Assembly: GCA_025459425.1 (NCBI GenBank)
Contig: JALOQF010000030.1
Location: 1-34,397 of the forward strand
Reading direction: 5' to 3'
Origin: Myxococcaceae bacterium
Lineage (GTDB): Bacteria; Myxococcota; Myxococcia; Myxococcales; Myxococcaceae
Length of the DNA stretch: 34,397 bases
This document shows positions 26,255 to 33,172 of the stretch, one piece after another. How positions within the stretch are numbered: the stretch's first letter is position 1; the number at the start of each line of letters is the position of its first letter. The notes below the pieces were generated by a model, which was given only the letters and a program-made list of their open reading frames with translations, made no database searches and was not told the origin of the DNA. The position numbers and the translations under genes are program-made.

Positions 26255-27181
26255 ATGGCCGCCTCGTCGAAGCTGAAAGTCGTTCGCGCGCTGTTCGGGT
26301 ACTCGGGCTTCTTCTTCGTCGCGCTCGTGGCCGCCTTCTTCCTCACCTTCCCCTACGACGCGCTCAAGACGCGGGTGCGGCTCGAGGCCGACCGCGCCGG
26401 CTACTTCGTCCGCATCGCGTCGCTGGGGCCCGGGCTGTTCTCGGTTCGGGCGAAGGGCGTCGACGTGAGCAAGAAGGCCGAGAGCGACCCGCCGCCCGAG
26501 GCGCTGCAGCTCGACTCGGTCTCGGTGGGCCCCACCCTCTTCCCGCCCGGCCTCGGGTTGACCGCGAAGGTGTTCGGCGGCACCGTGGCCGTACGCGTGT
26601 CGGGCTTCTCGACCATTCGGGTGCGCGTCGACGCCGACGATCTCGACCTGACGAAGTCGAACCTGAAGGGCTTCTCGGGCATCGACTTCTCGGGCACCGT
26701 CGACGCGCACGTCGACTTGTCGCTCCCGCGCGTCGCGGTGGGCAACGAGCCGGCCCAGCCGGATCTCGGCCAGGCCACCGGCACCATCACGCTCGAGGCG
26801 AAGCAGCTGTCGATCAACGGCGGCTCGATGTCGATGGTGATTCCGCAGTTCGGCCCCGAGCCGACGCCGCTCGACCTGCCGAAGATCGTCGTCGGCGACG
26901 TGTCGGGGAAGCTCAAGTTCGAGAAGGGCGCCGGCACCATCGAGAGGTTCGAGGCGAAGTCGGCCGATCTCGAGCTCCAGGCGACGGGCACGCTCAAGCT
27001 GGCGAAGCGGCTCGAGTACTCGGAGCCCGGCATCGAGGTGCGCTTCAAGCCCGACCCCGAGTTCCAGAAGCGCCTCGGCCTCATCGGCAGCGCGCTGTCG
27101 ATGGTGGGCCCCGACCCGAAGGACCCGGCGTGGCGAATGGGCCGGCTGACGGGCTACCTCGGGCGCCCCAACTTCCGCTGA
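26255..27181 (+). CDS. gspN: Type II secretion protein GspN (myxobacterial type)
   Basis: The protein has 308 residues, 4 bases after gspM. An N-terminal membrane anchor lies at about 12-32 (ALFGYSGFFFVALVAAFFLTFP). The rest is a long periplasmic beta-rich domain with repeated strands (SVRAKGVDVSKKAE, LDSVSVGPTLFPPGLGLTAKVFGGTVAVRV, LKGFSGIDFSGTVDAHVDLSLP, GDVSGKLKFEKGAGTIERFEAKSADLEL), similar to the AsmA-like architecture of GspN in deltaproteobacteria. GspN is not essential in all systems; its role is unclear, perhaps in the connection between platform and outer membrane. It ends the canonical gsp set. No gspO (prepilin peptidase), gspA or gspB is present in the window. Confidence 0.88.
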   Translation: MAASSKLKVVRALFGYSGFFFVALVAAFFLTFPYDALKTRVRLEADRAGYFVRIASLGPGLFSVRAKGVDVSKKAESDPPPEALQLDSVSVGPTLFPPGLGLTAKVFGGTVAVRVSGFSTIRVRVDADDLDLTKSNLKGFSGIDFSGTVDAHVDLSLPRVAVGNEPAQPDLGQATGTITLEAKQLSINGGSMSMVIPQFGPEPTPLDLPKIVVGDVSGKLKFEKGAGTIERFEAKSADLELQATGTLKLAKRLEYSEPGIEVRFKPDPEFQKRLGLIGSALSMVGPDPKDPAWRMGRLTGYLGRPNFR

Positions 27182-27231
27182 CGGTCTCCGCCGTGGCGAG
27201 CCGCCGTCGCGCGAAGGGCCCACCTGCGTCG

Positions 27232-28131
27232 ATGACGTCGGAGCGCTCCCGCTTCGGCTGGTGGCTCGGGCACGCCGAGGCCGGCGACGGCGAGGCGATG
27301 CTCGAGGTGGCGACCCGCTTCGAGCGCGGCGCGGGTGTCGAAGTGAACGCGGGCGCTGCCCTCGGCTGGTACCGCCGCGCGGTGCACGCGGGCGTGGCCA
27401 TCGCACCGGCGCTCGTGGGCGAGACGGTGTTCGAGGCCGACCCCATCGCTGGCATCACCTGGCTCATGCTCGGCTTCGAGCGGGCGCCCGACGGTGACGA
27501 CGCCAACGCCACCATCGCCACCAGCCTCTCGATGCACGAGCCGCGGTTGTCGGACGCCGCGGTGCAGGCCGCACAGGTGTGGGCCGACGCCTGCCGCGAG
27601 CGCGCCCAGTGGCCCGACGAGGTGCCCGCGCCACACCACGTCACCGCGCCCTTCCGGCCCAGGCCTCCGACGCCCTCGCTCCCACAGCGCTCGCCGCGAG
27701 AGGCGCCGCAGCTGACGAAGCCGCTGTCGTTCGGCCCCTGGCGCGTCACCCTGCCGCCGGCCGCGGCCATCGAGACGATGCGCGTCGGCCAGCACCTCAA
27801 GGCCACCTGGGGCGGCGCCTATGCGCTGCACCTGGTGTGGACGAACCTCGCGCCCGGCGTCGACATCGACGGCTACGTGCAGCGCAGCAACACCTCGACG
27901 CAGCGCCTGTGGCGGCCAGACGCACCGCCTGCCCGCTTCCTGCTGCACGGCGTCGACACCACCTCGTGCCTGTACACGGGCCTGGGCCCCTCGGCCGGCC
28001 AACGCGCCCTCAAGCGCTTCGCCACCCGCGACGAACGCGTCGCGATCGTCACCGCCGTCGCACCGGTCGCCGCCTTCGGTGCGAAGTTCGAGCTGCTCGA
28101 GGCCGTGCTCGATGGTGTGCACTTGTCGTGA
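27232..28131 (+). CDS. Sel1-repeat protein downstream of gspN
   Basis: The protein has 299 residues from ATG 27232; GTG 27193, 11 bases after gspN, is an in-frame alternative and the start is uncertain. Residues about 15-55 are a clear Sel1/TPR-like unit (GDGEAMLEVATRFERGAGV, ALGWYRRAVHAGVAIA), followed by a weaker second one (AGITWLMLGFERAPDGDDA). A Pro-rich linker leads to a C-terminal beta-rich domain (about 165-299: LSFGPWRVTLPPAAA, ATWGGAYALHLVWTNLAPGVDI, RFLLHGVDTTSCLYTGLG) that I do not recognise. No signal peptide. Sel1 repeats bind proteins. It lies on the same strand as the T2SS operon and is probably read through from gspN, so an accessory role is possible. Confidence 0.7.
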   Translation: MTSERSRFGWWLGHAEAGDGEAMLEVATRFERGAGVEVNAGAALGWYRRAVHAGVAIAPALVGETVFEADPIAGITWLMLGFERAPDGDDANATIATSLSMHEPRLSDAAVQAAQVWADACRERAQWPDEVPAPHHVTAPFRPRPPTPSLPQRSPREAPQLTKPLSFGPWRVTLPPAAAIETMRVGQHLKATWGGAYALHLVWTNLAPGVDIDGYVQRSNTSTQRLWRPDAPPARFLLHGVDTTSCLYTGLGPSAGQRALKRFATRDERVAIVTAVAPVAAFGAKFELLEAVLDGVHLS

Positions 28132-28132
28132 T

Positions 28133-28170
28133 GGCGACGCGAGCGCCCGCCGCGAGATCTCCGCGTCGCC
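28133..28170. terminator. Perfect 9-bp inverted repeat after the Sel1 gene
   Basis: GGCGACGCG (28133-28141) pairs with CGCGTCGCC (28162-28170) around a 20-base loop, beginning one base after the Sel1 stop codon. There is no T run. It may be a weak transcription end of the T2SS-Sel1 unit, but the sequence also belongs to the malate synthase remnant, so it may be accidental. Confidence 0.35.
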
Positions 28171-28335
28171 GCGTTCTCCATCAGGTTGTAGAGCGGCGCG
28201 CAGCCCTGCCCGCGCAGCCATGCCTCGAGGCAGCGCACGCCGACCCGCACGTTCTGCCGCAGGCCTGCGTCGGTGCGCGTTCCTTCGGGCACCGCAGCAG
28301 GTCGTCGCGCTTCACCACCACGTCGTCACGGCGCG
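28143..28335 (-). pseudogene. Malate synthase fragment with two frameshifts
   Basis: The minus strand encodes, across frames, R-R-D-D-V-V-V-K-R-D-D-L-L-R, then VPEGTRTDAGLRQNVRVGV, RCLEAWLRGQGCAPLYNL, MENAAT and AEISRR. This matches the C-terminal third of malate synthase, which has the sequence type G-L-R-x-N-V-x-V-G-V-x-Y-L-x-W-L-x-G-x-G and N-L-M-E-D-A-A-T-A-E-I-S-R. One missing base near 28295 and one near 28163 break the frame, and the catalytic barrel is absent. Malate synthase condenses glyoxylate with acetyl-CoA; this piece cannot be functional. It ends right at the Sel1 gene stop, suggesting a recombination or deletion junction there. Confidence 0.8.
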
Positions 28336-28344
28336 GGAGTCCGC

Positions 28345-28500
28345 ACCGCGATGAGCGCACCGTCGAACGTGCGGCGGGCCCGTTCGCCCGCATCGAGTGG
28401 AACACGAAGCAGAATCGGGTCGGTCTGCTGTTCCTTTCGAGCGATGCGGGCCCCCAGACGGCGTGCCGCCTCATGCACCAAGCGCCTGATTTCACGAGCG
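28345..28500 (+). pseudogene. Degenerate coding remnant related to the lipoprotein fragment at 30.0 kb
   Basis: An open stretch without a start encodes DERTVERAAGPFARIEWN, then TKQNRVGLLFLSSDAG. Bases 28393-28440 match 29965-30012 at about 38 of 48 positions, and the peptide I-E-W-N..NRVGLLFLS parallels L-E-W-N..NRFGLVFLS there. It is probably the 3' piece of a second copy of the same gene family, now broken. Low confidence in the exact limits. Confidence 0.35.
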
Positions 28501-28553
28501 CCCCATTCAGATGTCAGCCCCCCGTGAGACAACGCCCGCTTTCGGGGGAGCAG

Positions 28554-29462
28554 ATGGAACGGAACTGGGCGGCGGCGTGGCGTGCGGCGGAGCGGCAGGG
28601 CGGCGTGGTGAGCCGCTCACAGCTCGCTGGTTGGGGGATTCGTCGTTGGCAGACGAGCTACCGGCTCGACGCCGGGGCCTGGGAGCGGGTGGCACCACGG
28701 GTGTACCGCCTGGCGGGAACAGCCCGCACCTTCGAGCAGCGCCTCAAGGCCATTCAGTTGTGGAGCGGCGCCGGAGCCGTCTTCTCCCACGCCACCGCGG
28801 CGCGGCTCTGGGGGCTTTCGCGCTTCCTGGCGTCTGACACCGTGCATTTGACGCGCTCCGACAAGCAGCGCCCCCCGGGCGATGACGTGGTGCTCCACCG
28901 CGGAAGGCTCGAGGCGCGCGACGTCGGCTCGACCAGGGGCTTCCGCGTCACGTCGGTCGGGCGCACGATTCTCGACGTCTCTGCGACCGAGGCGTGGAGT
29001 GACGTGCGCGCCGCCGTCGACGAAGCGGTTCGACGACAGTGGATCTCACTCGATCGCCTCGCCGTCTTCGTCGAGCGGGCACGGGCTCGGCGTGGCGTCG
29101 CCCCACTCCGCGTCCTCCTCGATGAGTACGCGGGCGGCCAGGGTCCGACGGAGAGCGAGCTGGAAGCCCGGGTGCTCGACTTCCTCGAGCGGCATGGGCT
29201 TCCACGACCCAGGCGGCAGCAGCGCGTCATCATCGGAGGCAGGTGCCGCCGACTCGACTTCAGCTGGCCGGAGCGTCGCCTCGTCGTCGAAGCCGATGGC
29301 TACGCGTGGCACGCCGACGTCGCGTCGTTCGAGCGGGACCGACAGCGCCGCAGCGCGCTCACGGCCCGGGGCTTGCGGGTCCTCCAGTGGACCTGGGCCG
29401 CCCTCGAGCAGCGCCCCGAGGCGCTCGTCTCGGAGTTCCGACGGCTTTGGAACCTCGCTTGA
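28554..29462 (+). CDS. DUF559-type nuclease-like protein with N-terminal AbiEi-like winged helix
   Basis: The protein has 302 residues; ATG 28554 has GGGGGAG four bases upstream. Residues about 10-55 resemble the winged-helix start of AbiEi-type proteins (GGVVSRSQLAGWGIRRWQTSYRL, WERVAPRVYRL); 56-190 form a middle region (AVFSHATAARLWGL, VTSVGRTILDVS). Residues 200-300 are a DUF559/Vsr-like PD-(D/E)xK-type domain: ESELEARVLDFLERHGL, then Asp235 in RRLDFSWPE, Glu246 and Asp248 in VVEADGYAWH, and FERDRQRRSALTARGLRVLQWTW. This combination is common in actinobacterial and myxobacterial genomes and is often annotated as a type IV toxin-antitoxin antitoxin or an endonuclease; no partner toxin is visible here. 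It lies in a decayed region, which suggests acquisition or instability. Activity is not established. Confidence 0.75.
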   Translation: MERNWAAAWRAAERQGGVVSRSQLAGWGIRRWQTSYRLDAGAWERVAPRVYRLAGTARTFEQRLKAIQLWSGAGAVFSHATAARLWGLSRFLASDTVHLTRSDKQRPPGDDVVLHRGRLEARDVGSTRGFRVTSVGRTILDVSATEAWSDVRAAVDEAVRRQWISLDRLAVFVERARARRGVAPLRVLLDEYAGGQGPTESELEARVLDFLERHGLPRPRRQQRVIIGGRCRRLDFSWPERRLVVEADGYAWHADVASFERDRQRRSALTARGLRVLQWTWAALEQRPEALVSEFRRLWNLA

Positions 29463-29680
29463 GAAGCGCTGGACCAGGTACGGCGCCGGTGCCAGCGCGT
29501 TGCGAGCAACGAAACACCAAGAGCCGCCACAAGGACTGAGCCAGCGATGGTCGAGCCCTTCGCTCCCGCGAGGGTGTGAATCAGCGGGAGCGGCCTGGAG
29601 ATCTCGTCGTCGAGGGGCACCAGCTCGCCCAGCGGGTCGAGCCGGTGGCCAGACGGCGCCGACGCGGTCGGTCCAGCGTC
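29463..29680. other. Non-coding gap after the DUF559 gene
   Basis: 218 bases with no convincing plus-strand gene. On the minus strand an open stretch encodes LVPLDDEISRPLPLIHTLAG followed by a hydrophobic helix (TIAGSVLVAALGVSLLATRW) and a run of Arg, without a believable start. It may be a remnant of a membrane protein or chance. Confidence 0.3.
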
Positions 29681-30023
29681 ATGACGCCTCGCAGACACCT
29701 CCCTCGAAGCCCCATCGTCTTCCTCTTCGCCTCGGCGCTCGCGCTGGTCGCCTGTGGCACGAGCAGCGGTGTCGACGCCGGCGCAGGTGGCGGAGCGGCG
29801 GGCGGCCGGACGACCGGCGGCGGAACAGCCGGTGGCGTGCTCCTACCTGCGCGAGCGGCAACGTTCGAGCGCGAAGCCCTTTCAGCCCAGCGCGCTCAGC
29901 GTCAGGGGCGTGAAGGCGTTCGCGGTCCCAGCGTCCTGGACGATGGAGGCCACAGCCTGCGTGCTCGAGTGGAACATGCGACCGAACCGATTCGGTCTGG
30001 TGTTCCTCTCGACGCCGACGTGA
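29681..30023 (+). pseudogene. Small lipoprotein gene broken by a frameshift
   Basis: ATG 29681 opens a good lipoprotein signal: basic start, hydrophobic core FLFASALALVAC with the likely acylated Cys before GTSS, then a linker DAGAGGGAAGG. Near 29830-29845, inside Gly-rich DNA, the sense moves to another frame, which continues ACSYLRERQRSSAKPFQPSAL, AVPASWTMEATACVLEWN and NRFGLVFLSTPT, then stops at 30021-30023. Joined, it would be about 114 residues. It may be a real frameshift, a sequencing error in a repetitive stretch, or two overlapping unrelated frames. It converges on the caspase-like gene (25-base gap). Confidence 0.4.
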
Positions 30024-30048
30024 GGCGGGGCGCGAGCGCGCGGCAGCG

Positions 30049-31695
30049 TCAGAAGGTGACGAAGAGGCCCGCCGAGAACGCCGCGAAGCCGTACGGGCGG
30101 AGCGTCACCGCCGCGGCAGCGTCTTCGCGGAACGGCACCAGCAAGACGGGAAAGTCACCCTCGGCGTGCAGCCACACCGGCCCGGCGATGCGCGCCCGCA
30201 GGGACACCCTCGGAGCCGCCACGAGCAGCCCCGTCGCCTGGAGCGCGCCGCCCACCGTCTGCGGCGAGAGCAACGTGCCGCCGCCCAGCTCGACCCCCAC
30301 GCCCAGGTGCAGGCGCCACCACTCGAGCGCGACGCGGTAGCCGACGCGCATCTGCAGGCCGTACTCGTTGCGGCGCAAGTCCTCGGCGGTGGCCTCTCCC
30401 AGCGCCTGCAACGTCAGCTCGCCCAGCACCCGCACGCGCCCGAGCCGCGGGCGGCCGAAGAGGTTGAAGCTGCCGAACATCGACTGGAGCGGCTCCACGC
30501 CCAGCCGGAGCTGGTACTTGAGGCCACTGGTGTCGTTGGGAGCCCACTCCGTCACCCGGCCCGTCATGCCGAAGGCCAGCGACAGCCCGATGGGCGCGGT
30601 GTCTTCCTTCGCGTCCATCTGCTGCGACACCTCGATGGCGCCACCCTTCGCCGCCACCACAACCGACGAGGCCACCGGCGTCAGCTCGCCCCACGCGATG
30701 GTGCGGCGCTGGCCCTCGTTCAGCTTCAGCCGCGTCGCGTAGCCCTGCCCGCCCTTGAAGAGGCGCAGCGCGTACTCCCCGGGAGCGACGGCGAACTCGC
30801 GCGCGGTCCCTCCCGGCGCCTCGATGACGACCTGGTCACGGAGGACGTCGGTCACCAGCGAGCGGTCGGCGCCTTCGGGCAGCACCAGCACCGACGACGG
30901 CTTGAGCAGTGACGCGAGCACCAGCTCACCCTGCCCTGACAGCTTGAAGTCGTACGAGGGGTGCTGGGCGCCGACGGTGAGCGACGCCGTGGCGCTCACG
31001 GTCCGGTCGTACGCGTACTTGTAGGCCTCGGCGAGCGTCACCAGCTTGTCGCCCGAGGCGTCGGCAGCGCCGCGCAGGCCCGAGATGAGGTTGTGGGTGA
31101 AGTAGCTGCCCATCACCTCGTTCGACTCGAGCGCCGCTTCGTCGGCCGCGCTCGAGGTGATGAAGGCCTCACCCGTCTGTTGCAGCGTGTCCGCCAGCTT
31201 GATGATGAAGGCCTCGGCTGGGCGGCCGCCCTTCTCACGAATGCCCGCGCCCGACTTGCACGCGTCGACGATGGACACGCGCACGTCGGCGCCGGAGCCC
31301 GCCAGCAGCGCCTTGAGGCGGGCATAGGGCAGCTTCTCGAGGCCGAGCTCCATCGCCTCGCCGTCGGAGTGCCCCGAGAAATAGAACATCAGCACCGTGC
31401 GCACGTCGGGAGAGCGCTTGAACATCGCGATGCGCTCGCGCGCGTCGGTGATGGCGCGCTCGACGTCGGCGGCCTTGCGGCCCTGGAGCAGCAGAATGTC
31501 GTCGGCCGCCACGTCGCCCAGCTCGACGAGCACCCGCGCCATCTTCCCCGCGTCGGACTCGGCGAAGCGCAGGGGCGGCATCGACGGACCGCCGGCGTTG
31601 TTGCCGACGACGATGGCCACGCGCTTCGTCTCGGCCAGCGCGGCCGGCGCCAGCGCGAGCAGCGCGAGCGGGAGGAGGACGCGACGGGCACTCAC
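30049..31695 (-). CDS. Exported caspase-like (C14) protein with C-terminal barrel-like domain
   Basis: The protein has 548 residues from GTG 31695, overlapping the anti-sigma stop (GTGA). Signal peptide of about 21 residues (LLPLALLALAPAALA). The caspase fold spans about 24-255: RVAIVVGNNAGG, the His109 region YFSGHSDG, and Cys146 in VDACKSGAG, the His/Cys dyad of clan CD peptidases. Then GEAFITSSAADEAALES (175-191) and GSYFTHNLISGLRG (196-209). A PEGA-like beta stretch follows (about 262-345, FAVAPGEYALRLFKGG). Residues about 370-548 are amphipathic strands ending in GLFVTF, with a C-terminal Phe, as in outer-membrane barrel proteins. Predicted: a periplasm-facing peptidase tethered to the outer membrane. 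Its substrate is unknown; the adjacent anti-sigma factor is an attractive candidate. Confidence 0.85.
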   Translation of the reverse strand: MSARRVLLPLALLALAPAALAETKRVAIVVGNNAGGPSMPPLRFAESDAGKMARVLVELGDVAADDILLLQGRKAADVERAITDARERIAMFKRSPDVRTVLMFYFSGHSDGEAMELGLEKLPYARLKALLAGSGADVRVSIVDACKSGAGIREKGGRPAEAFIIKLADTLQQTGEAFITSSAADEAALESNEVMGSYFTHNLISGLRGAADASGDKLVTLAEAYKYAYDRTVSATASLTVGAQHPSYDFKLSGQGELVLASLLKPSSVLVLPEGADRSLVTDVLRDQVVIEAPGGTAREFAVAPGEYALRLFKGGQGYATRLKLNEGQRRTIAWGELTPVASSVVVAAKGGAIEVSQQMDAKEDTAPIGLSLAFGMTGRVTEWAPNDTSGLKYQLRLGVEPLQSMFGSFNLFGRPRLGRVRVLGELTLQALGEATAEDLRRNEYGLQMRVGYRVALEWWRLHLGVGVELGGGTLLSPQTVGGALQATGLLVAAPRVSLRARIAGPVWLHAEGDFPVLLVPFREDAAAAVTLRPYGFAAFSAGLFVTF

Positions 31696-32453
31696 GGCGC
31701 GACCTTGACGAACTCCCGCACGAGCACCTTCGCGCCGTCGAGCTGCGGCGAGGCCGGGTTCGCCTTCACCGCTGCTTCGAGGGCCGCCGCCGTCACCGGC
31801 GCATCGGACAGCGCGACGTACACCCGCTCGGCGCCCACCGTCTCGTCGAGCTCGACGGTGCTCGACAGCTCGAGCCGCGCCGCGCCCGACACCGGCTCCG
31901 ACTGGCCGGCGCCGAAGGGGTGGTACACGCTGAAGCTGCCGGCGCCATCGACGGACCCGACGAGCACGAACTTCGCCGTGCCCGGGTTCACCACGAAGCG
32001 CACCTTGTCCTTCGGCTTGAGCGTCGTGCCCGTCTTCACGGGGAAGACCTGCCCGGCCTCGCGCTGCGCGACGAGCTCGAACGCCGCCTCGCCCTTGATG
32101 CCCACGTACTCGTCGTCTTCCGTCTGCGTGCCGGGCCCGGTGGCGAAGGTGAGCGCGAGGGCGGCCGCCGTGGCCAGGCCGAGGGCCGGGAGGACGAACT
32201 GGAGCCGGAAGCGCTCGAAGAAGCCCGCCTTCGACGCCTCGAGCCGCGCCTCGACCTGCGGCAGTGTGCGGGCGAAGACGTACTGCTTGAACTTCTGGCT
32301 GTCTTCGTTGAGCTCGACCCAGCGCTGCTTGCAGAAGGGGCAGCCGTCGAGGTGGGCCTTGGCCTCGTTGGCCTCGGCCGACGGCAGGGCTGCCAGCAGC
32401 AGCAGGTCGATGGTCTCGCTCGAGAGGTGCCCGCGCTCGTTGGTGATCGTCAT
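31692..32453 (-). CDS. Zinc-finger anti-sigma factor with DUF4384-like periplasmic domain
   Basis: The protein has 253 residues; it starts in an ATGA overlap with the sigma gene. The cytoplasmic domain contains HLDGCPFCKQRW, with His34, Cys38 and Cys41 as the H-x3-C-x2-C zinc motif of ZAS anti-sigma factors, which bind the sigma factor. One membrane helix follows (about 82-106, LQFVLPALGLATAAALALTFA). The outer part (about 115-235) resembles DUF4384: KPKDKVRFVVNPGTAKFVLVGSVDGAGSFSVYHPFG, then GAARLELSSTVELDETVGAERVYVALSD. DUF4384 often occurs with caspase-like peptidases. It likely holds the sigma factor inactive until a periplasmic signal or cleavage frees it. Confidence 0.85.
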   Translation of the reverse strand: MTITNERGHLSSETIDLLLLAALPSAEANEAKAHLDGCPFCKQRWVELNEDSQKFKQYVFARTLPQVEARLEASKAGFFERFRLQFVLPALGLATAAALALTFATGPGTQTEDDEYVGIKGEAAFELVAQREAGQVFPVKTGTTLKPKDKVRFVVNPGTAKFVLVGSVDGAGSFSVYHPFGAGQSEPVSGAARLELSSTVELDETVGAERVYVALSDAPVTAAALEAAVKANPASPQLDGAKVLVREFVKVAP

Positions 32454-32974
32454 GACACGTCTCCCTCGCGGGCGAGGAACTTGCGGCTGCGCTCCTGGAA
32501 CTCCTGGAGCCGGTTGATGACGGTGCGGCGCGAGATGCCCAGCGTCTGGGCGACCTGCTCCTGCTCGAGCCCGTCGACGTAGTAGAGCACCACCGTCTCG
32601 CGCAGCTTCTCGGGCGTCCGCTCGACGAGCTGCATGGCGAGGGTGCGGTCGAGCATCTTCGGCTCGAGCACCTCGCCCTCACCCTCGGGCAGCTCGTCGG
32701 GCGCCGTCGGCTCGGCCTGGCGGCTGCGGTCGCGAATCTGGTTCAGGCAGAAGTTCGTCGAGATGCGGTAGATCCACGCGAGCGCGGCGGAGTCGTCGGG
32801 AGCTGCCTCGATGTGTCGCATCACGCGCACGAAGACCTCCTGCGTGGCGTCTTCCGCGAGGGCGTCGTCCTTCAAGAGACGGCGGCACCGCGAGTAGATC
32901 GCCGGACCGAACTTCCGGTACAGGTCACTGACCCGTCCTGTCGCTCCGACCCCGCTCGGCGGCACCGTGTGCAA
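32450..32974 (-). CDS. ECF-family RNA polymerase sigma factor
   Basis: The protein has 174 residues from TTG 32974; GTG 32965 (codon 4) is an alternative with AAAGG upstream. Sigma-70 region 2 is at about 16-82 (DLYRKFGPAIYSRCRRLL, ALAEDATQEVFVRVM, ALAWIYRISTNFCLNQIRDR) and region 4 at about 115-168 (LVERTPEKLRETVVLYYVDG, EQVAQTLGISRRTVINRLQE). Region 3 is absent and the linker between 2 and 4 is acidic (ELPEGEGEVLEP), as in ECF sigma factors. It directs RNA polymerase to a small regulon, commonly including its own operon. The genes run sigma, anti-sigma, caspase with 4-base overlaps. It diverges from purF by 198 bases, which hold both promoters. Confidence 0.92.
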   Translation of the reverse strand: MHTVPPSGVGATGRVSDLYRKFGPAIYSRCRRLLKDDALAEDATQEVFVRVMRHIEAAPDDSAALAWIYRISTNFCLNQIRDRSRQAEPTAPDELPEGEGEVLEPKMLDRTLAMQLVERTPEKLRETVVLYYVDGLEQEQVAQTLGISRRTVINRLQEFQERSRKFLAREGDVS

Positions 32975-33132
32975 CCTTTCTCGGCTGACTCTTTCAGCTG
33001 TTGAGAAACGACCCCTGAGTACCTCGACTTACACCGTCGGTGGCCGGGGCCCAAACGCTCTTGAGCTTCGGCAAGGTCATGACTTCATTCAAGAAGGCGC
33101 ACACCTCGCCGTCGGCGTAGGGCACGTCACCC

Positions 33133-33142
33133 CTCAATTGAG
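33133..33142. promoter_or_regulatory. Palindrome upstream of purF
   Basis: CTCAATTGAG, a perfect 10-bp palindrome 30 bases before the purF ATG, in the divergent promoter region. It could be an operator, but palindromes of this length occur by chance; a sequence GCGCAAAC just downstream resembles only half of a PurR box. Confidence 0.15.
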
Positions 33143-33172
33143 CCGAATGCGCAAACCTGCTCAAAGGCCCGC

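Noticed and set aside
30049..32682. 877-codon minus-strand frame as one long caspase protein
   Set aside because: The first ~330 codons are an out-of-frame reading of the sigma and anti-sigma genes; the GTG at 31695 gives a signal peptide and a 4-base overlap.
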